Source: Prochilodus magdalenae
Taxonomy: Eukaryota; Chordata; Actinopteri; Characiformes; Prochilodontidae
Length of the DNA: 64,000 nucleotides
Direction: 5' to 3'
NCBI GenBank assembly: GCA_024036415.1
Contig: JAMWET010003934.1
Span: forward strand, 975,001-1,039,000
In this document: piece by piece, positions 49,220 to 61,865 of the stretch
How the letters are laid out: every line of letters begins with the position of its first letter
Numbering within the stretch: position 1 is the first letter of the stretch
Notes under the pieces: model-generated
Seen by the model: the letters and a program-made list of their open reading frames with translations, nothing else
Database searches by the model: none
Told to the model about the DNA's origin: nothing
Translations under genes and position numbers: made by a program

Positions 49220-49949
49220 GTAAATGTAACTTCCTTTACTCTTTACTAATGTAATTTTTTTACTCGTTACTAATGTAACTTCCTTTACTCGTTACTAATG
49301 TAACTTCCTTTACTCGTTACTAACGTAACTTCCTTTACTCTTTACTAATGTAACTTCTTTTACTCGTTACTAATGTAACTTCCTTTACTCGTTACTAATG
49401 TAACTTCCTTTACTCGTTACTAATGTAACTTCCTTTACTCGTTACTAACGTAACTTCCTTTACTCTTTACTAATGTAACTTCCTTTACTCGTTACTAATG
49501 TAACTTCCTTTACTCTTTACTAATGTAACTTCCTTTACTCGTTACTAATGTAACTTCCTTTACTCGTTACTAATGTAACTTCCTTTACTCATTACTAATG
49601 CAACTTCCTTTACTCGTTACTAATGTAACTTCCTTTACTCGTTACTAATGTAAATTACTTTACTCGTTACTAACGTAACTTCCTTTACTCTATTTTCTAA
49701 TGTAACTTTCTTTACTCGTTACTAATGTAACTTCTTTCACTCGTTACTAATGTAAATTCCTTTACTCTTTACTAATGTAACTTTCTTTACTCTTTACTAA
49801 TGTAACTTCCTTTACTCGTTACTAATGTAACTTCCTTTACTCTTTACTAATGTAACTTCCTTTACTCGTTACTAATGTAACTTCCTTTACTCTTTACTAA
49901 TGTAACTTCCTTTACTCGTTACTAATGTAACTTCCTTTACTCGTTACTA
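49220..49949. repeat. 25-bp minisatellite, about 29 units
   Basis: Unit TACTCGTTACTAATG-TAACTTCCTT (two parts of one 25-mer). Units differ at CTCGTT/CTCTTT and TAATG/TAACG. Ends 1.05 kb upstream of the LIN7A start codon. Confidence 0.98.
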
Positions 49950-50059
49950 TACTAGAGTGGAGGTAACAGAAGTATTATTATTAGAACATACTCAGTTAAC
50001 TACAAATCCATTAACACTTTACAGAGGTCCATGTACCTAAATAAATCCAGTTACTACCC

Positions 50060-50563
50060 ACCTCTGCTCCTGTGCACCAGCACATTTCCTTCTCCTCTCT
50101 TCTTTTCCTACCTCTTTCTCTCCTCTCCCTACATAATTTATCTCCTCTCTCTACATTTTAATCTCCTCTCTCTACATCTTCACTCCTCTCCCTACATCTT
50201 AATCTCCTCTCCTTACCTCTTTCTCTTCTCTTCATACCTCTCTCTCTCCCCTCCCTACCTCTTTCTCTCATCTCTCTACCTTTTTCTCTCCTCTCCCTAC
50301 ATATTCATCTCCTCTCCCTACCTCTTTCTCCCCTCTCCCTACATCTTTCTCTCATCTCCCTACATATCCCTACATCTCCGCTCTAATTTTTTACTCACAC
50401 TTTATTTTTTTCTTTCTGTCACTCTTTCCCCTCTCTCTTTCATCTACTCCTCTCATCTCACTCACTTTCTCCCAACTCTACCATTACTACCCCTTTTCTC
50501 TGACATTTTATTGTCTCTCTTTTTCTCTGCCTCGATTCAACTCTCTCTATCTTTCATTCTCTC

Positions 50564-50625
<62 letters not shown>

Positions 50626-50655
50626 TATCTCTCTCTCTCTCTCCCTGTCTGTTCC
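50060..50655. repeat. pyrimidine-rich tract: degenerate 20-22-bp repeat, then (CT)n
   Basis: 50085-50370 repeats CTCCTCTCCCTACATCTT-like units. 50556-50645 is (CT)n with CTAT interruptions. The open frame of Ser/Leu/Tyr runs across it is low complexity. Confidence 0.93.
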
Positions 50656-50770
50656 TCAATTCAATTTAAGGTTGCTTTAATGTCGTGACAAATGTCATAC
50701 TTATATTGTCACAGCTTTGGGAAACACAATAATAAAAAAAATAGGAAGAAGAATCTAAATGCACTCATGT

Positions 50771-50970
50771 TTCTCTCTCTCTCTCTCTGCATATTTACTC
50801 TACCCTTTTGTAGATTTCCATGTCTCTTTCTCTCTTCCTCCCTCGGTTGTTTCCTTCCTCACCATCTCCATCTCCCTTTCTCCCACTCCCTCCCCTTGTC
50901 ACTACCTCTCTCCCTCCCTCTCTTCCTCCCCTCTTCATCCCTCCCTCTCTCTCTCTCTCTCGCTCGCTCC
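50771..50970. repeat. second pyrimidine tract abutting LIN7A exon 1
   Basis: CT/CCT-rich, ending in CTCTCTCTCTCTCGCTCGCTCC about 30 bp before the LIN7A start codon. It therefore likely overlaps the 5' UTR or core promoter. Confidence 0.9.
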
Positions 50971-51560
50971 ACACACTTACAGCAGCAGCAGAAGCAGACA
51001 TGGCGACGGTGGTCCAGCCGCTGACTCTGGAGCGAGGTGAGTGCGCGATGGATTGGATGAATTGTGGATCGTATTGTGAGTAACAGTCGTGTTCATGGTT
51101 CTGTGGCTCTGCATGGTCTTTGTGTAACCGGGAAGCCAAAGCACACAGTGTCTCTGATTTTCCGATTCTGATCTGCTCGGCGCTGGAAGTGAACGGAGCC
51201 GTACAGCTCCATGTGAAACGATGCACGGAGACGATAGCTGCCTGTCTCTGCTACTACACCGCGCTGGGGGATATTTATGTCGTCTGCACCAGATTTCTTC
51301 CACAACCGTGCACGTTTCGAATTTGCGCTGGGCATTGCGCGCGTCCACTCCACTCTGCCGACCGGCTCGTCTTGTTTTCGCTCCTTCACTTTCCTCCAAA
51401 TCAACTTTCCACCCACAATCAAAGGCAAGATTCGGTTGTTTCTGCTTGGCACAGGTTTCCAACGCGTCTTAAGTCGTTTCCCCATGAACTGAGTTTTATA
51501 GCGTAGCGGCTCTGGGTTTATGGACGTGTAGCTGCGCGTGCGTACGGCAGTACATTTTAG
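50945..51560 (+). promoter_or_regulatory. CpG-rich region over LIN7A exon 1
   Basis: CpG-rich sequence (CGCTCGCTCC, GGCGACGG, GCGCGCGTCC, TGCGCGTGCG) begins at the end of the pyrimidine tract, covers the first exon and runs about 500 bp into intron 1. It is the likely core promoter/CpG island of LIN7A. Overlapping open frames on both strands here are explained by CpG composition and are not called as genes. Confidence 0.5.
51000..51036 (+). CDS. lin7a: LIN7A, lin-7 homolog A, first coding exon (partial)
   Basis: Scaffold adaptor of the Lin-7 (MALS/Veli) family: an N-terminal L27 domain binds CASK or PALS1 and a PDZ domain binds membrane-protein tails at synapses and epithelial junctions. Only 12 codons plus one base are here: MATVVQPLTLER, then donor GAG|GTGAGT, with the next codon (Asp in the family) split as G|A-. 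The paralogues begin differently (LIN7B MAALVEP-, LIN7C MAALGEP-), so A is the best choice. The position divergent from ACSS3 is the vertebrate arrangement and strongly supports this call from so short an exon. No exon 2 (DVARAIELLEKL-like) was found up to 64000, so intron 1 exceeds 12.9 kb. An in-frame upstream Met at 50820 lies in CT-rich low-complexity DNA and is unlikely. Confidence 0.88.
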
Positions 51561-52061
51561 ATGCACCGCTGGATCTCTGCTGGAAGCAGATGTGGCACAG
51601 CAGGACTGGAGTAATGAAAGACTTCTTCTTCTAGGCTGTATTGCATGCATGTGTCTTAAGCCTGTTGTATATACTCTGAGCCGGAATACTGTACTGCCCA
51701 GCTGGCAGGTCAGCTCGATTTGAAATGACTGTTACCTTGAGCGTAATGTGGGACTGGTGGTCTAAACAGGTTCAGGCTGGCACCCAGCAGAGCATGGAGG
51801 AGATATTAATAGAGAAATGGGATAGCCCTGGTATGGCACGGGGGGCTATCGTGTTTAAAACGTTGCCCGAGCTGTGCAGAGTGGAGCAGTGTGTGAATAA
51901 ATGATGGATGGCCTTAATGTTGTAGTGGCACAAGCTGGAAACAAGTGGCTCAGTAGGTTAGGAGACTACAGCCGACAAGATCCGATATTCCTCAAAACTG
52001 TGGTTTAAGTACCCATGTCTTGTTTTTGGCATGATAAAGCCTGTACTGCACATACTGAATA

Positions 52062-52300
52062 GTATATCATAGTTATAAGAGAGTGTCTTATAGTTATCAC
52101 TTGCTATATCACAGTTACTACCTAGTTATTATTTAACGTCTCATGACCATGGCTTAATATATCAGTTATTGCTTAGTGTCTCATAAATGTGGCTTAATAT
52201 GTCATAGTTATTGCTTAGTATTGTGTAATTATGGGTTCATATATCATAGTTATTGCTTAGAGTTTCATAACTGTGGCCCAATGTATCATAGTTATAACTA
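52062..52300 (+). repeat. degenerate 42-bp tandem repeat
   Basis: About five to six units of TATATCATAGTTATTGCTTA-GTGTCTCATAACTGTGGCTT-AA (parts of one unit) with substitutions. AT-rich, in LIN7A intron 1. Confidence 0.85.
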
Positions 52301-55300
52301 TGAGATTATAAACATATAATCATAAGTCATAATTATAGATACCATGTAAAAATTCTGGGAAACTTTCCATACTTTAGGAGCTCATTAATTCATGCTAATT
52401 CCTATCTACAGAAGCCAGAGACAAATGCATGTTATTACGAAATTATATTTGATAATTATGTTACCAAAAGCCATAATTATGAATTTATGAGCTGATATCA
52501 TTATTGTGAAATAAGTCAGAAATCTTATTTAATGAGAGGAATTTTTGATACTCCATGATTTAGGCACTTTAAGATATAGTTGAATCAGAAAAGCATATTT
52601 AACTGTAGTTCCTGAATGTGTGGTTTAAGATGTGAGTCCTTTGGACATTAGCATTCCTCTAGAGGTAATGAACCGCATTAGCAAAGCGCTAGTATTCTGT
52701 GTAAAAGGAACAAAATGTAAATCAAGTCATGTGGTCTTTATTGACATTCCTCAGTATAATTTGTATAAATTGGAGTGAAATTTTCTTCACAGAACAGCAG
52801 CACATTGCACAGGGTTACACCGAATGCAGATACATGACAGTATGAAACGAGTGAAGAATATACAATGAATACATTAGACTAAATATATAGACCAATAAAT
52901 ATATCAGACAATAACTGCTAGACTGGAGAACAAAATATTATATATGAATATGGCCATATATATCTGAAAGGCTATATATGTATATGTTCATAAGAAATAA
53001 CAGACAAAACCACACAGATTTTTTCCAGTTGGATTCAGTTTAAGAGGCTTGAACCTTTTTGAATTTTGTCTCTATCTTTGTTCAGTAGGTTTATTTAGTC
53101 AGTTCTTCCTTATTTGTGGCGGTGTGTTATGCTTTCAGTGCTGTGTTGCGTTGTTTGTCTCTACAGATAAGTTTCTGGAGTGGAATAAGCTCTTTTGGTC
53201 AAATGTATTTGCCTTGTACTGTCAGAATATGAAAAAAACGATAAAGGATAGTAGATCTTTTAAAGGGGAATTCTCTGAGATGGAAACAAAGTATTTGAGA
53301 ATGATTAATGTGAAATGGTTCATTATGAAGAAACTTACAGACTTATATTACTTTAGTGATGTTTATGCAACATCTATAATAAAATCATCTAAAATATGCT
53401 AATTTTATTTACTAGATGTTAAAAACAAAAGTAAGGTACTAGTCTGTTTTAAACTTGAATTGGTGATTCTAAGCTTAAAAGTAAGCTAAAGCTTAGAATA
53501 GGAATTTACCAGACCAGTAATCTGTTAAATGTGTGTTATGTTCTGTTAAATTAACGTCATTGAATTTGTTAAAGCACAACAGTTGTTTTTATGGGGTTGC
53601 CAAAATCACTAGTAAACACAACACCACATATATCTCACACAAGCCTTAAAAACTAAACTCAGGAACCACTATTGTAAGATACAATGTTTCCACTATTAAC
53701 TATTCATTACATCTTTCATTGTTTTCAGGCGACTTTCCGTCTGATCACCAGCAACATCTCTCATTTTGCGTATTTACCATTCGTAAGTTCTTGTTGACAG
53801 CTAGACACAGGCATCTTAACCATTTCATTCTGCAGAACTCAGAATTCAGGGTAACAGAGAAGGCCAGATATTTCTACTTGAATCACGCTGTCACAGTGTG
53901 TTTTAACAAAGGAGAACATGAGGTTATGAAATGGGGCCTCATACTACGGTGTTTGAATAATATTAAGTATAAGAAATATGATGACAGTAATCTAAATAAA
54001 AAGTAATGCATAATATTCCTGATTCATCTCCACATAAATAAAATGCATTACGTCAACACTGTTTTGTTTTTGTTTACTTACTTTGGCGTTGTTTACTGTT
54101 AGGAGACTGTCACGTTCATTTGGAACTAGTGTACACATTTGGATCTACAAAAAGATCTATAGTGATAGTATACAAGCTGTAAGGTCTCTAGAGTGCTTTA
54201 TAATAATTCTATAATAAAATATGATGATATTAAATTTAAAAGACAATGTAGAATATTATAAATATGTCTTTACTTCTGTATAATATTCCTGTAGTACTGT
54301 CTTTTTTATCTATAATATTTGTATGATTCTGTTGTTAACTATAGTATTACTATATTTGTCTGTATTATTTTTGCTTCTGTATAATATTTCTGTATTACTG
54401 ATGTATATAAACTGGTTAGTGCTTAACCTGTAAACAATAGTAATGTAGATTCTTATAGATGTACTGCAGATAATCCTGTGGTACAATTATAGATTTGAAG
54501 AAGTGCAGACCTTCAGTTTTTATTTGAGGGTATTCGTATCCAAATTGAGTGATTGATGTAGGAATTAAACACACGTTCATAGGTAACCCCCTTTTCAGTG
54601 GCTGACAAGGAATTGGAAACCTGGCTGCTCAGCTGCTCCATAGCCAGGTGTGTTTTATTCATGATTTCATTATTCATTATTTCACCGAACTGGAACAGAC
54701 ATAGTGCAGGGCAAGTAATGGCACAGTTAAAAATATTTTTTTGTATGAAACTTGATCCAGCAGTACATATTGCACTGCAGTACATTTAGTGAAACAGGAC
54801 CAATTACTGTTCTTTAAAGGGAAACGCCACTGATTTTATGACATTTCTGTGGAATTAAATGGTAAAGTTGTAAATGTTGTCAGTCAGAGTGGTTTGATGT
54901 GAAAAGCTTAATTCTAGAGAAACTTGGTGATAGGAAACAAGAAATGATGATATAAAATCGTCCTGAATACACTGCCAGATGTCTGAGGCATTGTTTTATG
55001 GTCTTGTGTGTTGTAGTTTTTAATCAATTAATTTTAATCTACTCTTGGCAATGTAGTACATGAATGAAGTTCTTATCTTCATTTTCCCCAAAGAAAACTC
55101 TTTTTTTGGGACCTTCATCAATAGTACATATAAAAAACTCAGAAAGCACATGTAGCTTCAATGGTTGTTTTGGATTGTCTACACTGTGACCCCTACTTGC
55201 TATCAAAGCCACAATAAAGAACTCTTGATTCTGAATGACTTGGTTTACATCCCACCCACATAATTATGCAGACATTTTGAAAATGTCTGTGGAAATCCTC

Positions 55301-55779
55301 TTTAGATACTGACAATATATGCATTATACTCAGAAAGGCATATTGTGACATCACAGTATCATCACAGTTTATCGCAGTAATGATAAAACATAATTTTATT
55401 ACTGACCTGTACTTTAACCAGCCTCTGCCCTTTACAGTGCTCACTGAAGGAAGAGGAGTGGCTCTCAGTGTCTCCCGTGTGATTTCGATTAGGGGCTTAT
55501 GGAGATGTAGTACACACACAGATATTCTCAAGGCATTAATCAATACTGCGCTATGACAAGGCCCAGGTAGACCTAACACATAGCTAAAAAGTCAACCAGA
55601 TGGAAAATCCCCGGAGACCCTAAGGGCAAATGTGATAAGATGCTAGGGTTGTATTATAGATAAAATACTGGTGTTGAGATTAGGAATATAAATGCTGTGA
55701 TGCATCTACAGTGAGATTCTTATAGATGTACTGTAGAAATTTGTGTAGCATTACTGGAGATCCTAATCTGGATTGGCAA

Positions 55780-56030
55780 TTGTGGCCTGTACTATGTAAA
55801 GTTTCTAGTTTATAATTAACAGTTAATAATACTGCTGCCGGTACTGACCCATTTAGGTTTTTCATACTGCACATCCCTGTTTTTATTTTTTAATTGGTAT
55901 TTGTATTTGTATCTGTGCTGTTTTTGTGAAACCGCTACTGGCTGCTAAATTTCCTTCGGGATCAATAAAGTACCTATCTGTCTATCTATCTATGTATCTA
56001 TCTATGTATCTATCTATGTATCTATCTATG

Positions 56031-56063
<33 letters not shown>

Positions 56064-56110
56064 GTCTATCTGTCTATTTATCTATCTATATGTCTATATG
56101 TCTATATGTC
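55780..56110 (+). mobile_element. LINE-like 3' end with (CTAT)n tail
   Basis: GGCCTGTACTATGTAAAG through GCTAAATTTCCTTCGGGATC and AATAAAGTACC, then (TCTA)n with TCTG/TGTA variants to about 56110. Matches the orientation-reversed example at 27979-28190, and its body matches 31470-31560. Confidence 0.7.
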
Positions 56111-57083
56111 TATGTAACAATGTACCTTATGTGGCAGCGAGCACTTCAACTAGTGTTAGTCAGGTCAGCTAAATTGTCTGATTAAAATGAAGCAAAATTA
56201 CAGTTAAGATTAGTATCCAGTACCTTTCCTGTCCTGGCTGGATTACTTTAAGCCTAATGTATGTAGATGAATCTTGAGTTTAAGGCCAAAGATATAACGG
56301 CTTTTGGAGCAACATTCAGGCTTCAAGATGGTTTGTTAGTACTGTTTTTAACGAGCATGATGCATGATGCTTATTGAGGTACATATGTTCTGTTGTTACT
56401 CACTGACATGACTGACCTTCTCATGGACAAAGGCAGTGTGAGGTTGCACTCCCACAGCTCCCTGCTGGAGTCTTTTGATTTACTGGTAGTATATGTGCCC
56501 TCTCTTGTTAGGAATGTCACGACTGGACCAATTAGTGCTTATTGGGGGATTTGATAAAGTGAGCTAGCGTGGGTTTAAGAGGAACCCCCCTGAGGCAGAT
56601 TTGGCCTCTGCACAAACTCCTGGATTTTTGGCAAGCTTGAGGTCTGCAGAAAGGTGCTTTTGTGGGGAGTAGCAGAATCTATTAAAGAGGAAAAAAATGA
56701 CAGAAAGTGTGGCAGATGGCCATTTCCATCCGTCTTTCCTTCTCTAGTGATGCATTCTGTCATAAAAGATCCTGGGGAGACAGTGAGCTCCAAAATACAA
56801 ATCATCTGCTCCAGAAGAGCAGACAGCACAATATGGACAAACTACAAATATAATGTTATTATAGCTGCATACTGTGTTTGCAATATACCTTCATTAATAT
56901 ATATTTATAACATTTGTGTTTCAAAATCCATCATATTCCTTTTTTTATATAACTTCTGTTTTATATTCACTTTTTATTCAGCTATATGTGTTCTGACTGG
57001 CTTCACTGTATTGTGCTTTATTCCAGGATGAAACACTTCTTATAACCTCAGCGTGAAAGCTGTAGGCAGAAGAGGTGGATATA

Positions 57084-58571
57084 CACTGCTCAAAAAAATA
57101 AAGGGAACACTTTTTAATCAGAGTATAGCATCAACTCAGTTCAACTTCAGGGATATTGATCTGGTCAGTTAAGTAGTAGGGAGGGCCGTTAATCAGTTTC
57201 AGCTGCTTTGGTGTTAATGAAATTAACAACAGGTGCAGTAGAGGAGCAACAATGAGACACCCCCCAAAACAGGAATGGGTTAAAAGGACGAGGTCATTGA
57301 CATTTTGTCCCCCCTCATCTTTTCCCACTGATTCTTCACTAGTTCTGCAGTTGACTTGGGTCAGCGTCACTACTAGTACCATGGTGCGGTACCTGAACCC
57401 TACAGAGGTTGCACAGGTAGTCCAACTACTGAAGGATGGCACATCAACATGTGCCATTGCCATAAGGTTTGCTGTGTCTCCCAGCACAGTCTTAAGAGTA
57501 CTGTGGAGATTCCAGGAGACAGCCAGTTACTCTAGGAGAGTAGGCTGTAGAAGGCTGTAGAAGGTCCTTAACCCCTCAGCAGGACCGGTATCTGCTCCTT
57601 TGTGCAAGGAGGAACAAGATGAGCACTGCCAGAGCCCTACTGCTGTGAATGTGTCTGGCCAAACAATCAGAAACAGTCCTCATGAGGGTGGCCTGAGGGC
57701 CCGATGTCCTGTAGTGGGCCCGGTGCTCACTGGCCAGCACTGTAGGGCAATTGGCATTTGCCACAGAACACCAGAATAGGCAGATCCGCCACAGGCGCCT
57801 TGTGCTTTTCACAGATGAGAGCAGGTTTTACCTGAGCACATGTGACAGACGGGACAAGGTCTGGAGACGCTGTGGAGAATGTTATGCCACCTGCAACATC
57901 ATTCAGCATGGCTGGTTTGGTGGTAGGTCAGTGATGGTCTGGGGAGGCATATCCCAGGAAGGATATTTCATCAGGATGAAATCCTTGAACTTGTTGTCAG
58001 ACCCTACGCTGGTGCAGTGGGTCCTGGGTTCCTCCTGGTGCACAACAATGCCCGGCCTCATATGGCGAGAGTATGCAGGCAGTTCATAGAGAATGAAGGA
58101 ATTGATACCATTGACTGGCCCACTGGCTCGCCTGACCTAAATCCAATAGAACACCTCTGGGACATTATGTTTCGGTCCATCCGACGCCACCAGGTTGCAC
58201 TTCAGACTGTCCAGGAGCTCAGTGATGCCCTGGTCCAGATCTGGGAGGAGATCCCCCAGGACACCATCCGTCATCTCATTAGGAGCATGTGGAGGCCATA
58301 CAAACTACTGAGTACCATTTTGAGTTGCTGCAATTGAAATTCGGTTAAATGGACGAGCCTGCTGCATCACTTTTTTTCGCTTTGATTTTCAGGGTGTCTT
58401 TGAATTCAACCCTCTGTAGGGTGATCATTTTCATTTCCATCAATTGATGTGGCATCCTTTCGTTACTAACACATTACCCAGTCTATATGAGGAAAGATAT
58501 TCTGCATGATTTTTTTCCCCATTGAGATCTGATGTGTTTTCAAATTGTTCCCTTTATTTTTCTGAGCAGTG
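57084..58571 (+). mobile_element. Tc1-like transposon, second family
   Basis: 1488 bp between TA flanks (57082-57083; 58572-58573). The left end CACTGCTCAAAAAAATAAAG and the right-end reverse complement CACTGCTCAGAAAAATAAAG differ at one base in 20. The transposase is plus-strand and broken. Confidence 0.92.
57381..58337 (+). pseudogene. Tc1-like transposase, second family (three-frame remnant)
   Basis: Starts MVRYLNPTEVAQVVQLLKDG. The N-terminal DNA-binding part is open to 57560, where a short duplication (AGGCTGTAG twice) precedes a stop. The middle block has LFTDESRF (first catalytic Asp), WRRCGE and MVWGGIS. The last block has HNNARPHMA, where the second catalytic Asp of the usual QDNARPH is Asn, then SPDLNPIEHLWD with the Glu intact. 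At least two frame changes, so non-functional. Confidence 0.88.
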
Positions 58572-61099
58572 TATATAAATGTGATTTAAAAACAACACTT
58601 TCAAAATGGACTGTTTTTGCAGTGGATTGCACACCTCCAAAAGTCAGGGACCAGTCGGAACTACAATGAATTATAAGTTATTGGTTCTTTAATGTCAGAA
58701 AATAACACAAAACATTTAACTGACAGTTACACAGAAACCTCTAACACTTAATATGATACCAGTTTTTGTTATTTACTATGTTTATCCTTTGCCTTTATTA
58801 CAGCTTCCATTGTAGAGAGACTTGTATTTAGTCTGCAGTAATCTGCAGGGCTATTTTTCCCATCTCCAACGTTCAGTCTCGGAAATTTGCAATTTTTGCC
58901 TTTCATGATCAAACTTACTAAGGCATCTCCTCAGTCCATGAACCTGACTCCACTCAGATCTCCATTCTTTGTGTTCCAGTGCATGTCTTCTTCATTCCTT
59001 TTCTCAGTAACGGCTTCCTGACAGCTACACATTCTTTCAGACCCATAGAGCTAAGTTGTCATCTCATGGTGGAAGGATGGACACAGACACCTGTGAATGT
59101 CTTCAGATCTGAGGCAGGAGCTGAGCTTGATTTTTTTCCTCTCCCTCAAAGATGAAAGCTTTAAGCTCTGGTTATCTGGTGGTCTACCATGTCCTGTATC
59201 TGTCATCCAGGTTCTGGATCATTTAATCATTTTTCCAGGTTTGGAAGCCTGTATTTGTTTAGTGATTTAGTGTTTGTTTCCTGGGACCTTTCTCTTCTTC
59301 GTGCAAGTGGATCTTACGCAATTATCTCCTCAGAAAAATCTCTGGAAAAAAAATTCAGTGGAAATGAAATAAAAGGAAGGGTGGTCTTCACTGGACTGTA
59401 TTGCACTGTATTGTGCAGCCCTGCTGTAAAAGTGGACATCAGAGACATTACTCTGACCACATTCTCAGCTTTAGAGGCTGGAGCTAAGTTTTTTTCTGCT
59501 GCCTAATGGGTGTCTGGGAATGGCTGGGCTGACCATATTGCACTTGAAGTATGAAAGCCGCATTGTTGCTGTGGTGTAATTCCCTTATCTCTGCTCACTG
59601 TATCATGCTTTGAATTTCGCTCTTTGATGCTTGTGGTGCCCCATTGATTTCTTTTGTGTCTAAACTAGCAAGGCTTTCTCCAATTCACAATCTTTCCAGT
59701 CTCGCTTTATCTATGCCTCGTAGCAGCTCTGCTCAGTAAGGGTGGACTATAAGGCAAATATATCACAAACATTCAGAGACATTTTTTTGAGATTTATGAT
59801 GTCATGATCTTTTATTGGTTTGAGACAAATAAGCACAGCGAACATCCAGTGGTAAACATGCTCTTAGCCAGGGATGTTGTATTTTGAGCCAGGTTAGCTT
59901 CTCTGAAGAAGAAGCTTGTGTTACTTATCACACAGCTAAACTTGAGACTTTCTTTTCTCAGTTTTTAAGTAATAAAACATGTTTGTAATTTGTAACCTCC
60001 TGTGCTATCATCTCGTGCTATCAAGTACGCTGATAGCATTCCACACTTATTGCTTTTTTCTTGCCTGAAATGAACCGTATCACCGTTCATTAATTTTTAC
60101 ACATACTGGCAGCAATAGCTTCCTTGCGTATGATGAGTGCAGAACTTCAGATACAAGTTCACACCCCGCCTGCAAAACAATGAGGAAAACCTAAGGTGCA
60201 AGTGTCAGTTTTAGCAAACATGATAGTGGAGCGCTTTATAGCATGTACACTCTCTTTTTATGTTAGTTCAGAGAATATTTATTTATTTGACAAATCTTGA
60301 CAGATTTGTTTGATGATGATCAATATTGCTATCATCAGTTCTTCATGGTTTATGTGCAGGTCTGGCACAACCTGAAAAGGATGAACAGCAAGTACTACTG
60401 AGCTGACATGATAATTATTGGGCTCAGTAATCAGAAGGAAAGGGTCAATCCTAGTACTACTATGGGTGTCATTACCCTGGGCATAATGTTGACAGCAAAT
60501 CCTTTGTTTTTCCTGGGTTTTCTTTTTTACCCACAAAACCCACTTGAAATGACTGGTTTTATTTACTGGACGAAGGCAAAAGTAGATTCATTTCCATATC
60601 AGTGTTTCCTAAATTCTCCTTATCCCTGTAAACAGGCTGTGCTGTTAAGGCTGTAAATGTAAATCCATCTAAATGAGATCTGTTCTTATTGGCTGCCTTG
60701 TATTATTTTTAAAAAGCAGTCCATGCTTAAACCCTCTGTGAATATGTGGAGCTAAACTGCTGTATACTCAATAAGTGTCATTACAGGAACAAGAAATTAA
60801 AAAAAAAAAAGAAAAAAGCTTAGTTTCCGTGTGTGGACTGCATTGCTAGGAAGTGAAATGCATGGTTTAACAGTGTTTATATACAATATCAAACCTTAAG
60901 ATTCAAATGTCTTTAGGAATGTTAAAAATATATAGATGTATACAAAGTCTATATAATTTTTGCTTATCACTCAGGTGCACATTGAGTTGTTTAGGACGTA
61001 TAAGCTTAATTGATAATTGTCCATAGACAGAGCTGTTTGTAGAGGCCACGTTTCACATAGTATGTCAATCAGACAGAGCTTGTTTGTGTAGTGTGAATA

Positions 61100-61440
61100 T
61101 ACACTCATTGTCAAAAGAATAGTTGCACCCAGAAGGAATCGACCATAAGGAATGAAACTTAGAAGAAACTTGGGTAGGGTAGGTAGGTTTCACATCGTGA
61201 GACATGCAGATGATTCAGTTTTTTACACTTAGCCACCCATGTGATTAAGCAAGGACTGTCCTTATCGCTGTCCTGAATGACAGCCACAATTGCAGCAGCC
61301 CTCCATGACTTTGTCTTGGTGGAGACTACCAATGAATCTGTGTGTGGAGGCTCCATGGTCAGCGGCAAGTACACAGTCACATGTCCAGATAGCCTAGTGT
61401 CACTCCACCTCGACCCCTACGGTAATATCTGCAGGAACTA
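61100..61440. mobile_element. Tc1-like remnant
   Basis: ACTCATTGTCAAAAGAATAG resembles a terminal repeat. AATGAAACTTAGAAGAAACTTG and CATCGTGAGACATGCAGATG resemble 27515-27560. No reading frame is kept. Confidence 0.45.
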
Positions 61441-61599
61441 GGGTAAACTAATTTACTATCTACTACTAACTACTGGTTACTCAGCGTTGGGAATGGAATT
61501 GGCCTTAGGTGACACAGAGGGTGACAGTGGCAGAGAAAACCCCTCTTAGAGCAAGACGAAGAAACCTTGAGAGGAACAAGGACCCATCCTCCTCAGCTC

Positions 61600-61865
61600 C
61601 ATTGTCCAATGTATCAGCTTCACTTGCCATATAGGAGAACTTGTAGTTTTACAATTACAGAGTGTAGTTCATCTTTCTCATATTTCTCTGCATAATCAGG
61701 ACCTTCACAAGACCACCACAGACCACCACAGAGCAGGTATTATATGAGTGGTGGATCATTCTCAGCACTGCAGTGACTGATGTGGTGGTGTGTTAGTGTG
61801 TGTTGTGCTGGTGTGAGGGGATCAGACACAGCAGTGCTGCTGGAGTTAACAATACAGTGTGGGAG
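61600..61865 (-). repeat. 'ATGATCCAC' dispersed repeat, copy 4 (minus)
   Basis: GTGGTGGATCATTCTCAGCA, CTGCAGTGACTGATGTGG, GTGTGTTGTGCTGGTGTGAG and GATCAGACACAGCAGTGCTG are the reverse complement of family words in copies 1 and 3. It is the least diverged copy in the window. Confidence 0.8.

Noticed and set aside
50031..50669. 212-residue frame upstream of LIN7A
   Set aside because: Pyrimidine tract read as Ser/Leu/Tyr repeats.
51586..51640. Possible LIN7A exon 2 (AG followed by GATGTGGCACAGCAGGAC)
   Set aside because: Only the first three residues (DVA) fit; the following QQDWSNE does not match the L27 domain, and there is no donor in phase.
50977..51650. Antisense open frames of 143-185 residues over LIN7A exon 1
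   Set aside because: CpG-rich DNA lacks stop codons by composition; no recognisable domain.
53049..53402. 117-residue plus-strand frame
   Set aside because: AT-rich, no domain, no splice context; length is plausible by chance.
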